Positions 7,831 through 17,825 of a stretch of 64,000 nt of DNA are shown piece by piece. Each line of letters starts with the position of its first letter. Position 1 is the first letter of the stretch. The stretch is from Gammaproteobacteria bacterium (GTDB lineage Bacteria > Pseudomonadota > Gammaproteobacteria > VBWC01): the NCBI GenBank assembly GCA_006218035.1, contig VBWC01000010.1, positions 1 through 64,000 of the forward strand, given 5' to 3'. The notes beneath the pieces are model-generated. The model was not told the DNA's origin. It worked only from the letters and a program-made list of their open reading frames with translations, and made no database searches. A program made the position numbers and the translations under genes.

Positions 7831-8370
7831 CTAGTGTTTTTGACTGCTGGCGTTATTTTCCGGCGGAATATCCGGCGTAGCCGGCGTGCGTTTAACCACG
7901 GGCTGCGCCTGCGGCTCAGGTTCGGCGCTCAGCGTCGGGTAGACGCAATACACCGACTTCGCCTGCTTGGCGGCATCAATAATATCGAGGCTCTTCTGAA
8001 AGACGATACCGGCATCGATGATCGCGTCGGCTGCCAGGACGGCACCGACGCCGCTGACGATTGATGTTGCACGCGCGGATGAACGTTTCAGCACCAGAAT
8101 GGCAATTGCCGGTGCAAGTCTCGCAATCGCGATGCCGCTGGAAGTTTTCAGAACGCCGGAGGATAACGGGACACCGAGCCACTCGCTCAGATACTGGTAC
8201 ATCAGGCGATCGATGCATTGCTCGCTCTCCGCCCGTGCCAGCGCAGGATGTTCGACGCGATCAACCAGGTTCGGCGCACTCGCAGCGTAATCCGCAACCC
8301 GTGTGCCGCGCGGACCACGCATCGCGTGACCCACCGTACTCGCACCAGGCACCCATTCCCACCACGCCAT
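7831..8370 (-). CDS. Hypothetical protein with hydrophobic central segment
   Basis: The protein has 179 aa. The ATG at 8370 is preceded by a strong GGAGGA about 7 bases away, so the gene is probably expressed. The N-terminus (MAWWEWVPGASTVGHAMRGP) lacks a classic signal peptide. Residues 75-130 are rich in Ala, Ile, Leu and Val (IAIARLAPAIAILVL, then IVSGVGAVLAADAIIDAGI) and may form one or two membrane or buried helices. The C-terminal 40 residues are Pro/Gln/Glu-rich and probably disordered. I recognise no family. Confidence 0.55.
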   Translation of the reverse strand: MAWWEWVPGASTVGHAMRGPRGTRVADYAASAPNLVDRVEHPALARAESEQCIDRLMYQYLSEWLGVPLSSGVLKTSSGIAIARLAPAIAILVLKRSSARATSIVSGVGAVLAADAIIDAGIVFQKSLDIIDAAKQAKSVYCVYPTLSAEPEPQAQPVVKRTPATPDIPPENNASSQKH

Positions 8371-8565
8371 GAGCCATTCCTCCGAATCCTGAACAACGGA
8401 ATATTTAGTTTATAGCCCTATGGGTACAAAACAACAAGTGATGCATTAATTATTCCACAGCGACAGCGGAAATTATGCGTCCAGAGTCGACCGTAGCGTT
8501 GTTAACGAGGATATCGGAATGCGGTGAGCTCACTTAAATCCCCGGTTCACGATAAAACGGCATGA

Positions 8566-8641
8566 TGGTGGGCCGTGTTGGAGTCGAACCAACGACCATC
8601 GGATTAAAAGTCCGGTGCTCTACCGACTGAGCTAACGGCCC
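8566..8641 (-). tRNA. tRNA-Lys (UUU anticodon), CCA encoded
   Basis: A complete 76-nt cloverleaf reads on the minus strand. The acceptor pairs GGGCCGT with ACGGCCC, there is a D arm with GTCGGTAGA, and the anticodon stem CGGA/TCCG closes the loop CTTTTAA. The T arm is GTTGG-TTCGACT-CCAAC. The discriminator is A and the 3' CCA is encoded. The TTT anticodon reads AAA and AAG. No poly-T terminator is obvious just downstream. Confidence 0.97.
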
Positions 8642-8716
8642 GAAAAACAAGGAAAATGCGCCATCATACTGATATGGCGCGGAAGCGCAAGTGCTGGATC
8701 GCCGATGTTTCGTGAT

Positions 8717-9412
8717 TCAAATACTTGACGACGCGGCATACGGGGTCGGATCCGCCACACCTGCCTGCCGAAAACCCGCCGCCCGCAGGCGGCACGAGTC
8801 ACACTTTCCGCACGCCCGTCCATTGGCGTCTGCCTGATAACACGACACCGTCATCGAGAAATCGACGCCCCGCTGCGCCCCGGCCTGGATAATCTGCGCC
8901 TTGGTCATCGCGATCAACGGCGCGCGAATATGACAGGCGTCGCCCTCGACACCGGCACGCGTGGCAAGATTAGCAACCTGCTCGAACGCCGCGATAAATG
9001 CCGGCCGACAATCCGGATAACCGGAATAATCAAGCGCATTGACACCGATAAAGATATCGCGCGCCGCCAGCACCTCCGCCCACCCCAGCGCCAACGCGAG
9101 AAACACCGCATTACGCGCCGGCACATACGTAACCGGAATACCGGCCGTCGGCTGTTCGGGAACCGCTATCGACAGGTCCGTCAGCGCTGACCCGCCGATA
9201 GCGCCAAGATCCAGCGGCATGATCTTGTGCGCCACAACGCCGAGCGCGGCGGCGATGCGTTGCGCCGCCTGCACTTCGACACGATGACGCTGACCATAAT
9301 CGAAGCTCAGTGCATAGCAATCGAAACCGGCGTCCCGGGCGATCGCCAGCGTCGTCGCGGAATCCAGGCCCCCGGACAACAACACCACCGCGCTGCGTCG
9401 CTTATTCGCCAT
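8717..9412 (-). CDS. queC: 7-cyano-7-deazaguanine (preQ0) synthase QueC
   Basis: The protein has 231 aa, normal for the family. QueC converts 7-carboxy-7-deazaguanine to preQ0 with ATP and ammonia in the cytoplasmic queuosine pathway. The N-terminal PP-loop motif [14 protein letters not shown] binds ATP. Family features follow: [29 protein letters not shown] and [13 protein letters not shown]. The zinc site is the C-terminal cysteine cluster SCYQ...CGKCDSC. It lies 54 bp downstream of queE on the same strand, so the two enzymes of consecutive steps are probably co-transcribed. Confidence 0.97.
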   Translation of the reverse strand: MANKRRSAVVLLSGGLDSATTLAIARDAGFDCYALSFDYGQRHRVEVQAAQRIAAALGVVAHKIMPLDLGAIGGSALTDLSIAVPEQPTAGIPVTYVPARNAVFLALALGWAEVLAARDIFIGVNALDYSGYPDCRPAFIAAFEQVANLATRAGVEGDACHIRAPLIAMTKAQIIQAGAQRGVDFSMTVSCYQADANGRACGKCDSCRLRAAGFRQAGVADPTPYAASSSI

Positions 9413-9466
9413 TTCCTGGTGTCAGCACGCTATGGATCACCCGGCATCTGAACATGCCGGCCGCGC

Positions 9467-10132
9467 TTAATGACCGGGGACAGCGCCCCAGAGATATTTG
9501 TGCAACTGTACCTGCATGCGTACCGGCAACTGATCGGCAAGAATCCAGTCCGCCAGCTGCGTCGCATCAAGCTGCTGGTAACTCGGCGAGAACAGTATCT
9601 CGCAGCACCGGGCCAGCTCATGTTCGACGACCATCGTTTTCGCCCATGCGTAATCATTTTCATCGCACATCACGAATTTGATCTGGTCGGACGGCTTCAG
9701 ATGCTCGAGATTATCGTAACGATTTTTTGCCTGTTCGCCGGAACCCGGCGTCTTCAGATCCATGACGATCACCACACGGCGGTCGACTTCCTTGATATCG
9801 AGCGCACCGCTCGTCTCCAGCGACACATCGTAGCCGATATCACACAACTTCTTGAGCAGATCCAGGCAGGGTTTTTGCGCCAGCGGTTCGCCGCCGGTAA
9901 CCGTCACGTAACGGGTATGATAGCGCGCGACCTGCTCGATGATGTCATCAATGCCCTGCAACTCGCCACCGTGAAACGCATACTCGGTATCACAGTAACC
10001 GCAACGCAACGGGCATCCGGTCAGGCGCACGAACACCGTCGGCAGCCCGACCGTCCGCGACTCGCCCTGCAGCGAGTAGAATATCTCGGTAACGCGTAAC
10101 TTCGCCGGGCTTTCCTGTATTGCTGTCGACAT
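9467..10132 (-). CDS. queE: 7-carboxy-7-deazaguanine synthase QueE (radical SAM)
   Basis: QueE makes 7-carboxy-7-deazaguanine from 6-carboxytetrahydropterin by radical SAM chemistry. I chose the ATG at 10132 (221 aa); the 26 residues upstream in frame are unlike the family, and GGAA lies close before this ATG. The cluster-binding motif CPLRCGYC (CxxxCxxC) follows the conserved EIFYSLQGES opening, and VTGGEPL is the SAM-binding glycine motif. It precedes queC and follows cpoB, the usual gammaproteobacterial order tol-pal-cpoB-queE-queC. Confidence 0.96.
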   Translation of the reverse strand: MSTAIQESPAKLRVTEIFYSLQGESRTVGLPTVFVRLTGCPLRCGYCDTEYAFHGGELQGIDDIIEQVARYHTRYVTVTGGEPLAQKPCLDLLKKLCDIGYDVSLETSGALDIKEVDRRVVIVMDLKTPGSGEQAKNRYDNLEHLKPSDQIKFVMCDENDYAWAKTMVVEHELARCCEILFSPSYQQLDATQLADWILADQLPVRMQVQLHKYLWGAVPGH

Positions 10133-10229
10133 TGTTCCGTGTTCCTGCGTGGGCCGGGGAATCATCGTCGCGGGCAACAAAGCCCGCGAGCAATCGGTTC
10201 TGAGGTACAACGAACAGACTCGGCCGGTG

Positions 10230-11078
10230 CTACCGTCCTTCCTGCTTCATTTTCTGTAGACGTTGCTGGCCGAGCCGGGCGGCAGTCGAATCGGGGAATC
10301 GCTGCACGAGCCGCTCCAGCATCTGACGCGCCTGCGCCCACTCCTGCAACTCATAATAGGAAAAACCGATCTTTACCATGGCGTCAGACACCTTCGCGCT
10401 GGTCGGATAAAGCTGTTCGACCTTCTTAAACTCCTCAATCGCGGTCGGGAACCGGCGCATGACGTAGGTCGCCTCGCCTATCCAGTACTGGGCATTATCC
10501 CGGTAACTCCCGCTGGAATAATCCGCCAGATACTTGCGAAACGCGGTGATCGCGTCATCGTAGCGGCGGGTCTTCAGCAATTCGAACGCCTGTTCGTAGA
10601 CGGCCTGTTCCTGCGCGGCGTTGACAACGGCACCAGCAGCGGGGGCAGTGGCAGCGGGGTCCGTGGACGCGGGCACTGCGGGCACCCCAGCCACGGCGCC
10701 GGTACCCGCCACTGAGGGACCGCCGGCTACGCCACCTTTTTCAACGTCCCGTAATCGCCGGTCGATGTCGACATAGAGATCGCGTTGCCGCTGACGGACG
10801 CCCTCCAGTTCGTGCGTCTGCTCCTCAAACTGGCCACGTAGCGCCTGTACCTCCTCCTGCAAAACCTGCAGACGGCGGAACATATCGACCACCGTCTGGT
10901 TTTCGCCGCCGGCACGCTGAACAACACCGGTCTCCGGCGTACCGGATACCACTGAGTCGCCGGATGCAGCGTCAATAACAGGCGGCAACCCATCCGGTGC
11001 CGCGATTGCCGACGGCACCACCAGATACGCGGCAACAACTACCGCGCCTATCGCAATGAAGCGGTCCGGTAACTGCAT
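10230..11078 (-). CDS. cpoB: Cell division coordinator CpoB (YbgF)
   Basis: The protein has 282 aa. CpoB is a periplasmic protein that links the Tol machinery to PBP1B during envelope constriction. Residues 1-27 form a signal peptide ending in AIAAP. A trimerising coiled coil lies near 60-115 (FRRLQVLQEEVQALRGQFEE). An Ala/Pro linker at about 120-155 leads to tetratricopeptide repeats (YEQAFELLKTRRYDDAITAF, NAQYWIGEATYVMRRFPTAI). The start codon shares one base with the pal stop codon (TAATG), so translation is probably coupled. Confidence 0.95.
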   Translation of the reverse strand: MQLPDRFIAIGAVVVAAYLVVPSAIAAPDGLPPVIDAASGDSVVSGTPETGVVQRAGGENQTVVDMFRRLQVLQEEVQALRGQFEEQTHELEGVRQRQRDLYVDIDRRLRDVEKGGVAGGPSVAGTGAVAGVPAVPASTDPAATAPAAGAVVNAAQEQAVYEQAFELLKTRRYDDAITAFRKYLADYSSGSYRDNAQYWIGEATYVMRRFPTAIEEFKKVEQLYPTSAKVSDAMVKIGFSYYELQEWAQARQMLERLVQRFPDSTAARLGQQRLQKMKQEGR

Positions 11079-11620
11079 TAACGGCTGGTATAGACGATCT
11101 CGACGCGGCGATTCAGGCGCCAGGAATCTTCTTCATGCCCGAGAGCGACCGGGCGTTCCTCGCCATAGCTGACCACGTCCAGCTGGCCGGATGAAGCGCC
11201 CTGCAGCATCAGAAACTGGCGCACAGCCTTCGCGCGACGCTCACCCAGCGCCATGTTGTATTCACGCGTGCCACGCTCGTCACCATGACCCTCCAGCGTC
11301 ACTTTCGCCGCCGGATGACCCGCCATATACGCCGCATGGGCTTCTATAACGGCGGTAAATTCATCGCGCACGACGCTGCTGTCGAAATCAAAATAGACAA
11401 CGCGCTTGGCGAGCATGCCGTTAGGATCATCGAGCGCGTTACCACTAAAGCCGCGGTCGTCAGAAATACCTATGCCCGAACGAACGTCGCGGCTGGTGTC
11501 GGTGGCCGCGTTGCTCTCAGGCATTGCAGCACCTTTCTTGGCCGCCTTGTCGCCGCTCGCACACGCAACCAGCAGCACCAGCGGTATCGCCGTCACCAGA
11601 ACTTTTACAAAACTCTTCAT
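11078..11620 (-). CDS. pal: Peptidoglycan-associated lipoprotein Pal
   Basis: The protein has 180 aa from an ATG with GAGGAG about 8 bases upstream. The lipobox LVAC puts the lipidated cysteine at position 20. After a linker, the OmpA-like peptidoglycan-binding domain occupies about residues 70-180: VVYFDFDSSVV, LEGHGDERGTREYNMALGER and the final NRRVEIVY. Pal anchors the outer membrane to peptidoglycan and is the outer-membrane partner of TolB and TolA. It lies 24 bp after tolB in the same operon. Confidence 0.97.
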   Translation of the reverse strand: MKSFVKVLVTAIPLVLLVACASGDKAAKKGAAMPESNAATDTSRDVRSGIGISDDRGFSGNALDDPNGMLAKRVVYFDFDSSVVRDEFTAVIEAHAAYMAGHPAAKVTLEGHGDERGTREYNMALGERRAKAVRQFLMLQGASSGQLDVVSYGEERPVALGHEEDSWRLNRRVEIVYTSR

Positions 11621-11644
11621 TGCCTACTCCTCGTAGTATAGTTA

Positions 11645-12946
11645 TTACTGTCTAAACGGTGACCAGGCGGGCTCACGGGCTTCGCCGCGTTGCTCACTTA
11701 ATCGTTGATGCACCCGACCGTCAACGGAGACTGCTGCCAGCACCCCGCGGTTCCGATCCTCGGTAGCATAAATTACCATGCTACCATTTGGCGCAAAACT
11801 TGGCGACTCATCCAGTCTGCCCTTGGTCAGCACCCGCAGGGTCTTCGTCGCCAATTCCAGAATCGCCACCCGGTAATTACCGCCCTGGGCATGCACCATC
11901 GCGACCAGCTTGCCGTCCGGGGAGACCCCGGGCCGGGCATTATACGTGCCTTCGTAGGTCAGGCGTTCGGCGCTGCCACCGCGGCTGGACACCCGGTAGA
12001 TCTGCGGCTTGCCGCCACGATCGGACGTGAAAATGATCGAACGGCCATCCGGCGTCCATGCCGGCTCGGTGTCGATCGCAAAACTGTCGGTTATGCGGCG
12101 CAACTGGCCGGTGCCCAGCGTCATGACGTAGATATCCGGGTTACCGTCTTTCGACAATACCAGCGCCAGTTCCTTGCCATTGGGCGACCACGCCGGTGCC
12201 CCGTTGAGACCGCTGAACGCGGCAATCCGGTCACGTTTACCGGAGGCGATCTCCTGGGTATAAATCGCCGGCCGGCCGCTCTCGAACGATACATAGGCCA
12301 GCGTCGACCCGTCCGGTGACCAGGACGGCGACAGGATCGGTTGACGCGAATTCAGCACCGGGCGCGGGCTGTCGCCGTCCGCATCGGCCACCAGCAGCGA
12401 ATACTGGGTCGTCCCGCCGCTGGTCGTCGCGGTCACATAGGCAATGCGTGTTGCAAATGCGCCCGGGATGCCGGTAATCGTTTCGAAGATGATATCGCTG
12501 ATCTGGTGTGCGGTGCGCCGCAAATCCTGCTCGTTCGAGTGCACGCTGTAACCGGTCAGCTGCACGCCCTTGAACACGTCGAACAGCTGAAACTGGATCG
12601 CGTAGCCGCCGCCCTGCCGGCTGATCTTGCCGATGACCAGATTCGCCGCGCCCAGGATTTTCCAGTCGAGAAAATTGACCTGCGCCGCATCGCGCGGCCG
12701 CGCCAGGAAATCCTTCTCCGGCAACGGCGAAAAAATCCCGCTGCGCCTCAGGTCCGAGTTGATGATCGCGGCGAAATCGAGCGGCGGCGAGGCGGGCTCG
12801 TCCCAGCCAAACGGTGAGACGGCAATGGGCAGCGCGCTTTCAACGCCTTGCGTGATCTCGATATCCAGTACCGCGTGGGCACGTCCGGCGACGAACAACA
12901 ACCCCATCGCCACAAGCCAGCTCATACGCATGAATTTTTTCAACAT
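11645..12946 (-). CDS. tolB: Tol-Pal system translocation protein TolB
   Basis: The protein has 433 aa, the usual size. A signal peptide covers residues 1-25 (ending GRAHAV). The N-terminal TolB domain (about 28-160) contains [15 protein letters not shown] six-bladed propeller follows with PD40-type repeats, recognisable as [32 protein letters not shown] and [16 protein letters not shown]. TolB shuttles between TolA and Pal in the periplasm. The ATG directly follows the tolA TAA stop codon (TAAATG), with GGAAGG just upstream. Confidence 0.97.
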   Translation of the reverse strand: MLKKFMRMSWLVAMGLLFVAGRAHAVLDIEITQGVESALPIAVSPFGWDEPASPPLDFAAIINSDLRRSGIFSPLPEKDFLARPRDAAQVNFLDWKILGAANLVIGKISRQGGGYAIQFQLFDVFKGVQLTGYSVHSNEQDLRRTAHQISDIIFETITGIPGAFATRIAYVTATTSGGTTQYSLLVADADGDSPRPVLNSRQPILSPSWSPDGSTLAYVSFESGRPAIYTQEIASGKRDRIAAFSGLNGAPAWSPNGKELALVLSKDGNPDIYVMTLGTGQLRRITDSFAIDTEPAWTPDGRSIIFTSDRGGKPQIYRVSSRGGSAERLTYEGTYNARPGVSPDGKLVAMVHAQGGNYRVAILELATKTLRVLTKGRLDESPSFAPNGSMVIYATEDRNRGVLAAVSVDGRVHQRLSEQRGEAREPAWSPFRQ

Positions 12947-13888
12947 TTAGCCTTCCGGTTTAAAGGTGAACAGTATCTCACGATCGAACAGCGCCGGGTC
13001 GGGCGGCGGCGGCAGAGGCGAGGCGCGATGCACGGCGGATTCCACCGATCGCTTGAACACGGCGTCACCATTACAGTTGATCGCCTCCACGCCGACCACT
13101 TCCCCGCCGGGTATCTGTGTCACCCGCACCTGGCAAGACCAGCCCGACTGGGCCGTCGCCGGCCTTGGCCAGTTGCGTTCGACCTTCTGGGCAATCGCGC
13201 GCTCATACTGCCCGCGCAGCGAACTCAACCGCCGGTTACGTTCCGCATCCAACGACTGTTGCTCGGATGTCAGCTGCTCCTGCAATGCGCTCTCTGCCTC
13301 CTGCCGGCGTTTCTCCTCCTCGGCCTTGCGCTTCTTGTCGATTTCCGCCTGCTTCTTCTTGCGCTCGGCGTCTTCAGCGGCGCGTTTCTTGTCGATTTCC
13401 GCCTGATTTTTCTTGCGCGCGATCTCTTCCGCGGCGCGCTTTGTTTCAGCCTCCGCCTGTTTCTTCTTCAGCGCGGCGTCATCGGCCGCGCGCTTCTTTT
13501 GCAGATCGGCCTGCTGTTTAATATCTTCCTGGCGTTTTTGTTCGGCGAGTTTCAGCTTTTGCTGCTCCTCGATCTGCTGCTGCCGGGTCTCGGCGAGGCG
13601 CTGCTCCTCACTCTCGTGCGCCTGCTGCGCCTCCTGCACCTTGCGCTCCTCCTCGATCCGGCGCGCCTCGTCCCGCTCGCGTTTCTGCTCGTCGGCCTTG
13701 ACCCGTTTCTCAACCTCGGTGCTGAGCTTGGCCTCGTCGACGACAACGGCCTGGATCACGTCGGCAGGCGCTGCCGGCGGTGGCCTGGAGGGCAGGCTCA
13801 GGCTGACAACGGCGATGATCGCGAGCGCCACATGGCTCAGAACGGCGTACAGAAACGGTCGCGCATTGTCGCGATAAGGCGGTTGCAT
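12947..13888 (-). CDS. tolA: Inner-membrane spanning protein TolA
   Basis: The protein has 313 aa. A single membrane anchor lies near residues 12-34 (LYAVLSHVALAIIAVVSLSL). Residues about 70-215 are a long charged coiled coil built from imperfect K/A/E repeats (KKKQAEIDKKRAAEDAERKK). The C-terminal domain, about 220-313, matches TolA/TonB C-terminal folds (QSGWSCQVRVTQIPGGEVV, RASPLPPPPDPALF). TolA uses TolQR proton energy to act on TolB and Pal. The repeats are also visible in the DNA at about 13320-13520, where copy-number change would be expected. Confidence 0.95.
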   Translation of the reverse strand: MQPPYRDNARPFLYAVLSHVALAIIAVVSLSLPSRPPPAAPADVIQAVVVDEAKLSTEVEKRVKADEQKRERDEARRIEEERKVQEAQQAHESEEQRLAETRQQQIEEQQKLKLAEQKRQEDIKQQADLQKKRAADDAALKKKQAEAETKRAAEEIARKKNQAEIDKKRAAEDAERKKKQAEIDKKRKAEEEKRRQEAESALQEQLTSEQQSLDAERNRRLSSLRGQYERAIAQKVERNWPRPATAQSGWSCQVRVTQIPGGEVVGVEAINCNGDAVFKRSVESAVHRASPLPPPPDPALFDREILFTFKPEG

Positions 13889-13897
13889 CGGGCCGGA

Positions 13898-14329
13898 TTA
13901 CTTGCTCTTCGCAGGCGGCGGCTCGGTCATCAGGCCGACGCTGGGCGCACCGGCCCGTTGCAGCAACGCCATCGCGGTCACCACCGAACCGTAGGCAACG
14001 TCCTTGTCGCCGCGCACCAGCACCGGCGTACCGGGCTGAAGACGCAACACGATGGCGACCCGGTCAACCAACGTCTCGTGATCGATGCCTTCTTCCTGGC
14101 CATCACCGACACTGAGGAAAAACTGGCCGTTCTTGTCGACCGTCACCACCAGTGGATCTTTATCCTTACGGTCAACCGGCGCCGCGGTCGCCTGCGGCAG
14201 GTCGACATCGACACCCTGCTGCAACAGCGGTGCGGTGATCATAAAAATTACCAGTAACACCAGCATCACGTCGATATACGGTACGACGTTGATGTCCGAC
14301 ATCGGGCGTTTTGTGCGTTGTTGGGGCAC
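13898..14329 (-). CDS. tolR: Tol-Pal system protein TolR
   Basis: The protein has 143 aa and starts at a GTG with GAGGA about 6 bases upstream. It is an ExbD/TolR-family proton-channel subunit. The single membrane helix (VVPYIDVMLVLLVIFMITAP, about 15-35) carries the conserved aspartate needed for proton passage. The periplasmic domain contains VLVRGDKDVAYGSVVTAMALLQRAG, split here as VLVRGDKDVAYG and SVVTAMALLQRAG. It lies between tolQ and tolA, as in E. coli. Confidence 0.96.
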   Translation of the reverse strand: MPQQRTKRPMSDINVVPYIDVMLVLLVIFMITAPLLQQGVDVDLPQATAAPVDRKDKDPLVVTVDKNGQFFLSVGDGQEEGIDHETLVDRVAIVLRLQPGTPVLVRGDKDVAYGSVVTAMALLQRAGAPSVGLMTEPPPAKSK

Positions 14330-14350
14330 GATAATTCCTCGGATGAATAA

Positions 14351-15055
14351 TCAGGCCGTGCGGGCCTCGCCCTGCGGGACGACGACATGCGCCTGACGCT
14401 GCAGGATGCTGGAAAACTCCTCGACAAACGCCTCGTAACGATTCTCCAGCCGCACCACGTCATCGTTGTAGCGGTTGTAGGCAATCACCGCCGGTATCGC
14501 CGCGAACAGACCCATCGCCGTCGCGATCAGCGCCTCGGCGATACCGGGGGCCACCAGCGCGAGCGTCGCCTGGTGCACGTTACCGAGTGAACGGAACGAG
14601 TTCATGATACCCCAGACGGTACCGAACAGGCCGACATACGGGCTGGTCGAACCGACCGTGGCGAGAAACGACAGATGCGCTTCCAGCGCCTCGATCTCGC
14701 GGCCCCGCGCCACACGCATGCCGCGTTGCGCGCCCTCGAGTATCGCCTTCGGATCGATGCCCGGCTGCTTGCGCAGGCGGACAAACTCCCGGAAACCGGA
14801 TTCAAAGATCGCGTCCATGCCGCTCGGCTTCTCGTCGCGCGACGCCAGCTTCTTGTACAGCGTATTGAGATCGCCGCCTGACCAGAAACTCGCCTCGAAA
14901 TCGTCGGCGGCACCATGGGCATCGCGGGTCACCCGCCATTTGCGGAATATGATCGTCCACGAGATGATCGAAATGACCAGCAACAGCAGCATGACAAGCT
15001 GCACCACAAAACTCGCGTTGGCAATCAGATGGAAAAGCGATAGGTCAGCGGTCAC
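14351..15055 (-). CDS. tolQ: Tol-Pal system protein TolQ
   Basis: The protein has 234 aa and starts at a GTG with CGGAG upstream. It is a MotA/TolQ/ExbB proton-channel protein with three membrane helices: about 15-38 (FVVQLVMLLLLVISIISWTI), and a pair at about 140-165 and 175-200. The conserved pore region TVWGIMNSFRSLG...VAPGIAEALIATAMGLFAAIP is intact (the LATVGSTSPYVGLFGTVW segment precedes it). With TolR it energises TolA at the division site. Its first 11 bases overlap the end of ybgC. Confidence 0.96.
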   Translation of the reverse strand: MTADLSLFHLIANASFVVQLVMLLLLVISIISWTIIFRKWRVTRDAHGAADDFEASFWSGGDLNTLYKKLASRDEKPSGMDAIFESGFREFVRLRKQPGIDPKAILEGAQRGMRVARGREIEALEAHLSFLATVGSTSPYVGLFGTVWGIMNSFRSLGNVHQATLALVAPGIAEALIATAMGLFAAIPAVIAYNRYNDDVVRLENRYEAFVEEFSSILQRQAHVVVPQGEARTA

Positions 15056-15458
15056 CGAATATCTCCGTAATTAATTTGGGCGGAATCGCCTGCGGTTTCA
15101 TCGTGGCCGCATTGACACACGCCACTTTGACCTCCGCGACGCATAAAGTTTCCCGGTTGTCATCATCGCGCACGACTTTTTGTGCAAACACCAGGCTCGC
15201 CCGGCCGCGCGAGGCGATCGTCGACACCACGGTCAACCGGTCATTGAATCTTCCAGGCCGGAAAAATTCGACCTTGGCGGATCGCACCGCGAAGATGATC
15301 CCGTCCTGGCTGAGCAGTTTATCCTGTTCGACGCCAAAACTGCGCAGCCATTCGGTACGGGCACGCTCCATGAATCTGAGGTAATTGGCGTAATACACCA
15401 CGCCACCACTGTCCGTATCCTCGTAATAGACCCTGACCGGCCAGCTAAATTCACTCAC
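15045..15458 (-). CDS. ybgC: Acyl-CoA thioesterase YbgC, hot-dog fold
   Basis: The protein has 137 aa with a GTG start. The 4-hydroxybenzoyl-CoA thioesterase signature VYYEDTDSGGVVYYANYLRF is near the N-terminus, and Asp at about residue 15 is the likely catalytic residue. FMERARTEWLR and FRPGRFNDRLTV are family-typical. YbgC is the regular first gene of tol-pal operons and hydrolyses short acyl-CoA or acyl-ACP thioesters; its link to the Tol machinery is not settled. It overlaps tolQ by 11 bases. Confidence 0.95.
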   Translation of the reverse strand: MSEFSWPVRVYYEDTDSGGVVYYANYLRFMERARTEWLRSFGVEQDKLLSQDGIIFAVRSAKVEFFRPGRFNDRLTVVSTIASRGRASLVFAQKVVRDDDNRETLCVAEVKVACVNAATMKPQAIPPKLITEIFGDR

Positions 15459-15469
15459 CCCGGCACCTG

Positions 15470-16534
15470 CTAGTCATTCCCCGGCGCGGATTCGCTGAAC
15501 AGGTTCATCAGTTGCGCCGACTGGTCGTCACGCCGCGGCGCGGCCAGTCCGAAATGCAGATAGGCGTTGCGCGTCGCCATGCGCCCGCGCAAGGTGCGCA
15601 TCAGAAACCCCTGCTGGATCAGAAACGGTTCCAGCACATCCTCAATCGTGGTGCGCTCCTCGCCTATCGCCGCCGACAGGCTGTCAACACCCACCGGACC
15701 GCCGTCGAACTTCTCGATGATGGCCAGCAGCAGCTTGCGGTCCATGGCATCAAACCCGTTCTGATCCACGTCGAGCATATCGAGCGCGGCGACTGCCAAC
15801 AGGCCGGTGATATGTCCGTCGCCCTTGACCTCGGCGTAGTCGCGCACGCGGCGCAACAGGCGGTTGGCAATACGCGGCGTGCCGCGCGAGCGGCGCGCGA
15901 TCTCGGTTGCGCCGTGGCGATCGGCGACAATACCGAAAATTGTCGCCGATCGTTCGACGATATGGACCAGCTCATCGACACTGTAGAACTCAAGGCGCTG
16001 TACGATGCCGAACCGGTCGCGCAGCGGCGACGTCAGCAGTCCGGCACGCGTGGTCGCGCCGACCAGTGTGAACGGCGGCAGATCGAGCTTGATCGAGCGC
16101 GCCGCCGGCCCCTCGCCGATCATGATATCGAGCTGAAAATCCTCCATCGCCGGGTACAGCACCTCCTCGATCACCGGGCTCAGGCGATGGATCTCATCGA
16201 CAAACAACACGTCGCGCGGCTCGAGATTGGTCAGCAGCGCCGCGACATCGCCGGCGCGCTCCAGCACCGGCCCCGAGGTATGGCGGATGTTGCTGCCTAA
16301 CTCGTTGGCGATGATATGCGCCAGCGTCGTCTTGCCCAGTCCCGGCGGGCCGAATATCAAGGTGTGATCCAGCGCTTCGCCGCGCTGCTTCGCCGCCTGG
16401 ATGAAAATTTCCATCTGCGCGCGCATCGCCGCCTGGCCGATGTAATCCGCCAGGCGCGCCGGGCGGATCGAGTGATCCAGTATTTCTTCGTGTGCCACGC
16501 TGACGGGCGCCACCAGCCGATCGGTCTCGATCAT
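15470..16534 (-). CDS. ruvB: Holliday junction branch-migration ATPase RuvB
   Basis: The protein has 354 aa, slightly longer than the E. coli protein at the N-terminus. GGAG lies 8 bases before the ATG. Walker A is GPPGLGKTT, Walker B is [10 protein letters not shown], sensor 1 is [11 protein letters not shown] and the arginine-finger region is [17 protein letters not shown]. RuvB forms hexameric motors on both sides of a RuvA-bound junction. It follows ruvA on the same strand and lies 12 bp before ybgC, so the ruv and tol genes may be read through together. Confidence 0.98.
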   Translation of the reverse strand: MIETDRLVAPVSVAHEEILDHSIRPARLADYIGQAAMRAQMEIFIQAAKQRGEALDHTLIFGPPGLGKTTLAHIIANELGSNIRHTSGPVLERAGDVAALLTNLEPRDVLFVDEIHRLSPVIEEVLYPAMEDFQLDIMIGEGPAARSIKLDLPPFTLVGATTRAGLLTSPLRDRFGIVQRLEFYSVDELVHIVERSATIFGIVADRHGATEIARRSRGTPRIANRLLRRVRDYAEVKGDGHITGLLAVAALDMLDVDQNGFDAMDRKLLLAIIEKFDGGPVGVDSLSAAIGEERTTIEDVLEPFLIQQGFLMRTLRGRMATRNAYLHFGLAAPRRDDQSAQLMNLFSESAPGND

Positions 16535-16588
16535 GCCGGCGCTCCGGATGCACAGTTCAGAACATCATTCATATCTTTCATGCATCAG

Positions 16589-17191
16589 CTATTTCACCGC
16601 GGACTGTAACGCCCGCCGGATGATCTCCTCGCTCGACAGCCCGCGGGCGTCGACCACGCGCACCATGCGGCTCGCCTCATTGGGTTTGTAACCGAGCGCG
16701 ACCAGCGCGCTGACCGCGTCACCCAGCGGCGTGACATCCGCCGCGACACCGGACATTCCGGCACCGCTTGCGCCCGGTTCCGCTTCCCAGTCCTCAAGGC
16801 GGTCGCGCATCTCCACCACCAGCCGCTCGGCGGTCTTTTTGCCGACGCCGGGCAGACACGTCAACGTCGCGGTATCCTTGTTGAGCACGCAGCTAACGAA
16901 CACGTCGGCGGCCACGCCGGACAGTATCGTCAGTGCCAGCTTGGCACCGACGCCGCTGACCTTGATCAACTGGCGGAACAAGCGCCGCTCGCGCTCGCTG
17001 GCGAAACCGTACAGCAGGTGCGCGTCGTCGCGTACGACGAGGTGCGTATATAACGTGATTTCCTTGCCGACCGGCGGCAGGTTGTAGAACGTCGTCATCG
17101 GCGCGTCGACCTCGTAACCAACACCGTTGACATCCAGCACCAGCGACGGCGCCTGCTTGGCCAACAGCGTACCGCGCAAGCGGCCGATCAT
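16589..17191 (-). CDS. ruvA: Holliday junction DNA-binding protein RuvA
   Basis: The protein has 200 aa. The ATG at 17191 overlaps the ruvC stop codon (ATGA); the longer frame upstream is a shadow of ruvC. The N-terminal OB fold begins [13 protein letters not shown]. Two helix-hairpin-helix motifs follow (ISG-type [15 protein letters not shown], and [16 protein letters not shown]). A flexible linker (about 140-150) leads to the RuvB-binding domain III ([16 protein letters not shown]). It holds the four-way junction for RuvB and RuvC. Confidence 0.98.
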   Translation of the reverse strand: MIGRLRGTLLAKQAPSLVLDVNGVGYEVDAPMTTFYNLPPVGKEITLYTHLVVRDDAHLLYGFASERERRLFRQLIKVSGVGAKLALTILSGVAADVFVSCVLNKDTATLTCLPGVGKKTAERLVVEMRDRLEDWEAEPGASGAGMSGVAADVTPLGDAVSALVALGYKPNEASRMVRVVDARGLSSEEIIRRALQSAVK

Positions 17192-17703
17192 GACCAGCGT
17201 CCCTGCGCCGCGCCGGCCACTGCGCGCCGATAGCCGGAATGCCTGAGATGACTGTGACACAGCGCCACGGCCAGCGCGTCGGCCGCGTCCGCCTGCGGCT
17301 CTCCCTGCAGTGCCAGCAACGCCTTGACCATATGCAGCACCTGATGTTTCTCGGCGTTGCCCTTGCCGGCGATCCCCTGCTTGATCTGCGCCGGCGTATA
17401 TTCGGCCACCGGCAGCGATTGCATCACCGCCGCACAAATCGCCGCGCCCTGGGCCTGCCCGAGCTTCAGCGCCGAATCGACATTGCGATTCATAAACACC
17501 GTTTCGATGGCAATCTCGTCCGGCTGGTGGGCCGCGATCAGGTCCGTGACCTCGCTGAAGATCACCTTCAGGCGCGACGGTATATCGCCGGGCGGGACAC
17601 GGATACAACCGCTGGTGACGTACAACGAGGTATGCCCCCGCGTTTCGATGATGCCGAAGCCGGTAATGCGCGAGCCCGGATCGATGCCAAGAATGCGCGT
17701 CAC
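17188..17703 (-). CDS. ruvC: Holliday junction endonuclease RuvC
   Basis: The protein has 171 aa from the GTG at 17703, which places [14 protein letters not shown] at the N-terminus as in the family; the longer frame adds 27 atypical residues. The RNase H-like catalytic acids are Asp in GIDPGS, Glu in IETVFMNRN, and the C-terminal acidic pair in [14 protein letters not shown]. RuvC makes paired nicks that resolve junctions. The stop codon overlaps the ruvA start by four bases, so translation is coupled. Confidence 0.97.
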   Translation of the reverse strand: MTRILGIDPGSRITGFGIIETRGHTSLYVTSGCIRVPPGDIPSRLKVIFSEVTDLIAAHQPDEIAIETVFMNRNVDSALKLGQAQGAAICAAVMQSLPVAEYTPAQIKQGIAGKGNAEKHQVLHMVKALLALQGEPQADAADALAVALCHSHLRHSGYRRAVAGAAQGRWS

Positions 17704-17825
17704 GATTGCTTCTTCACGTCTGGTTGCCTTTGCCGCCCGTCTCGATCGGACTCTGAATAAACCCGGAAATATCCTCGCGCGCACGGGGCCGGATACCGGC
17801 GACCATCATTACGCGAAAGTCCGCC

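Noticed and set aside
12848-14257. 469-codon plus-strand frame across tolA-tolR
   Set aside because: Antisense to recognised Tol genes; its Leu-rich stretches are the complement of the TolA Lys/Glu/Ala repeats.
17192-17608. N-terminal extension of the ruvA frame
   Set aside because: It is ruvC read in another frame; RuvA begins at [10 protein letters not shown].
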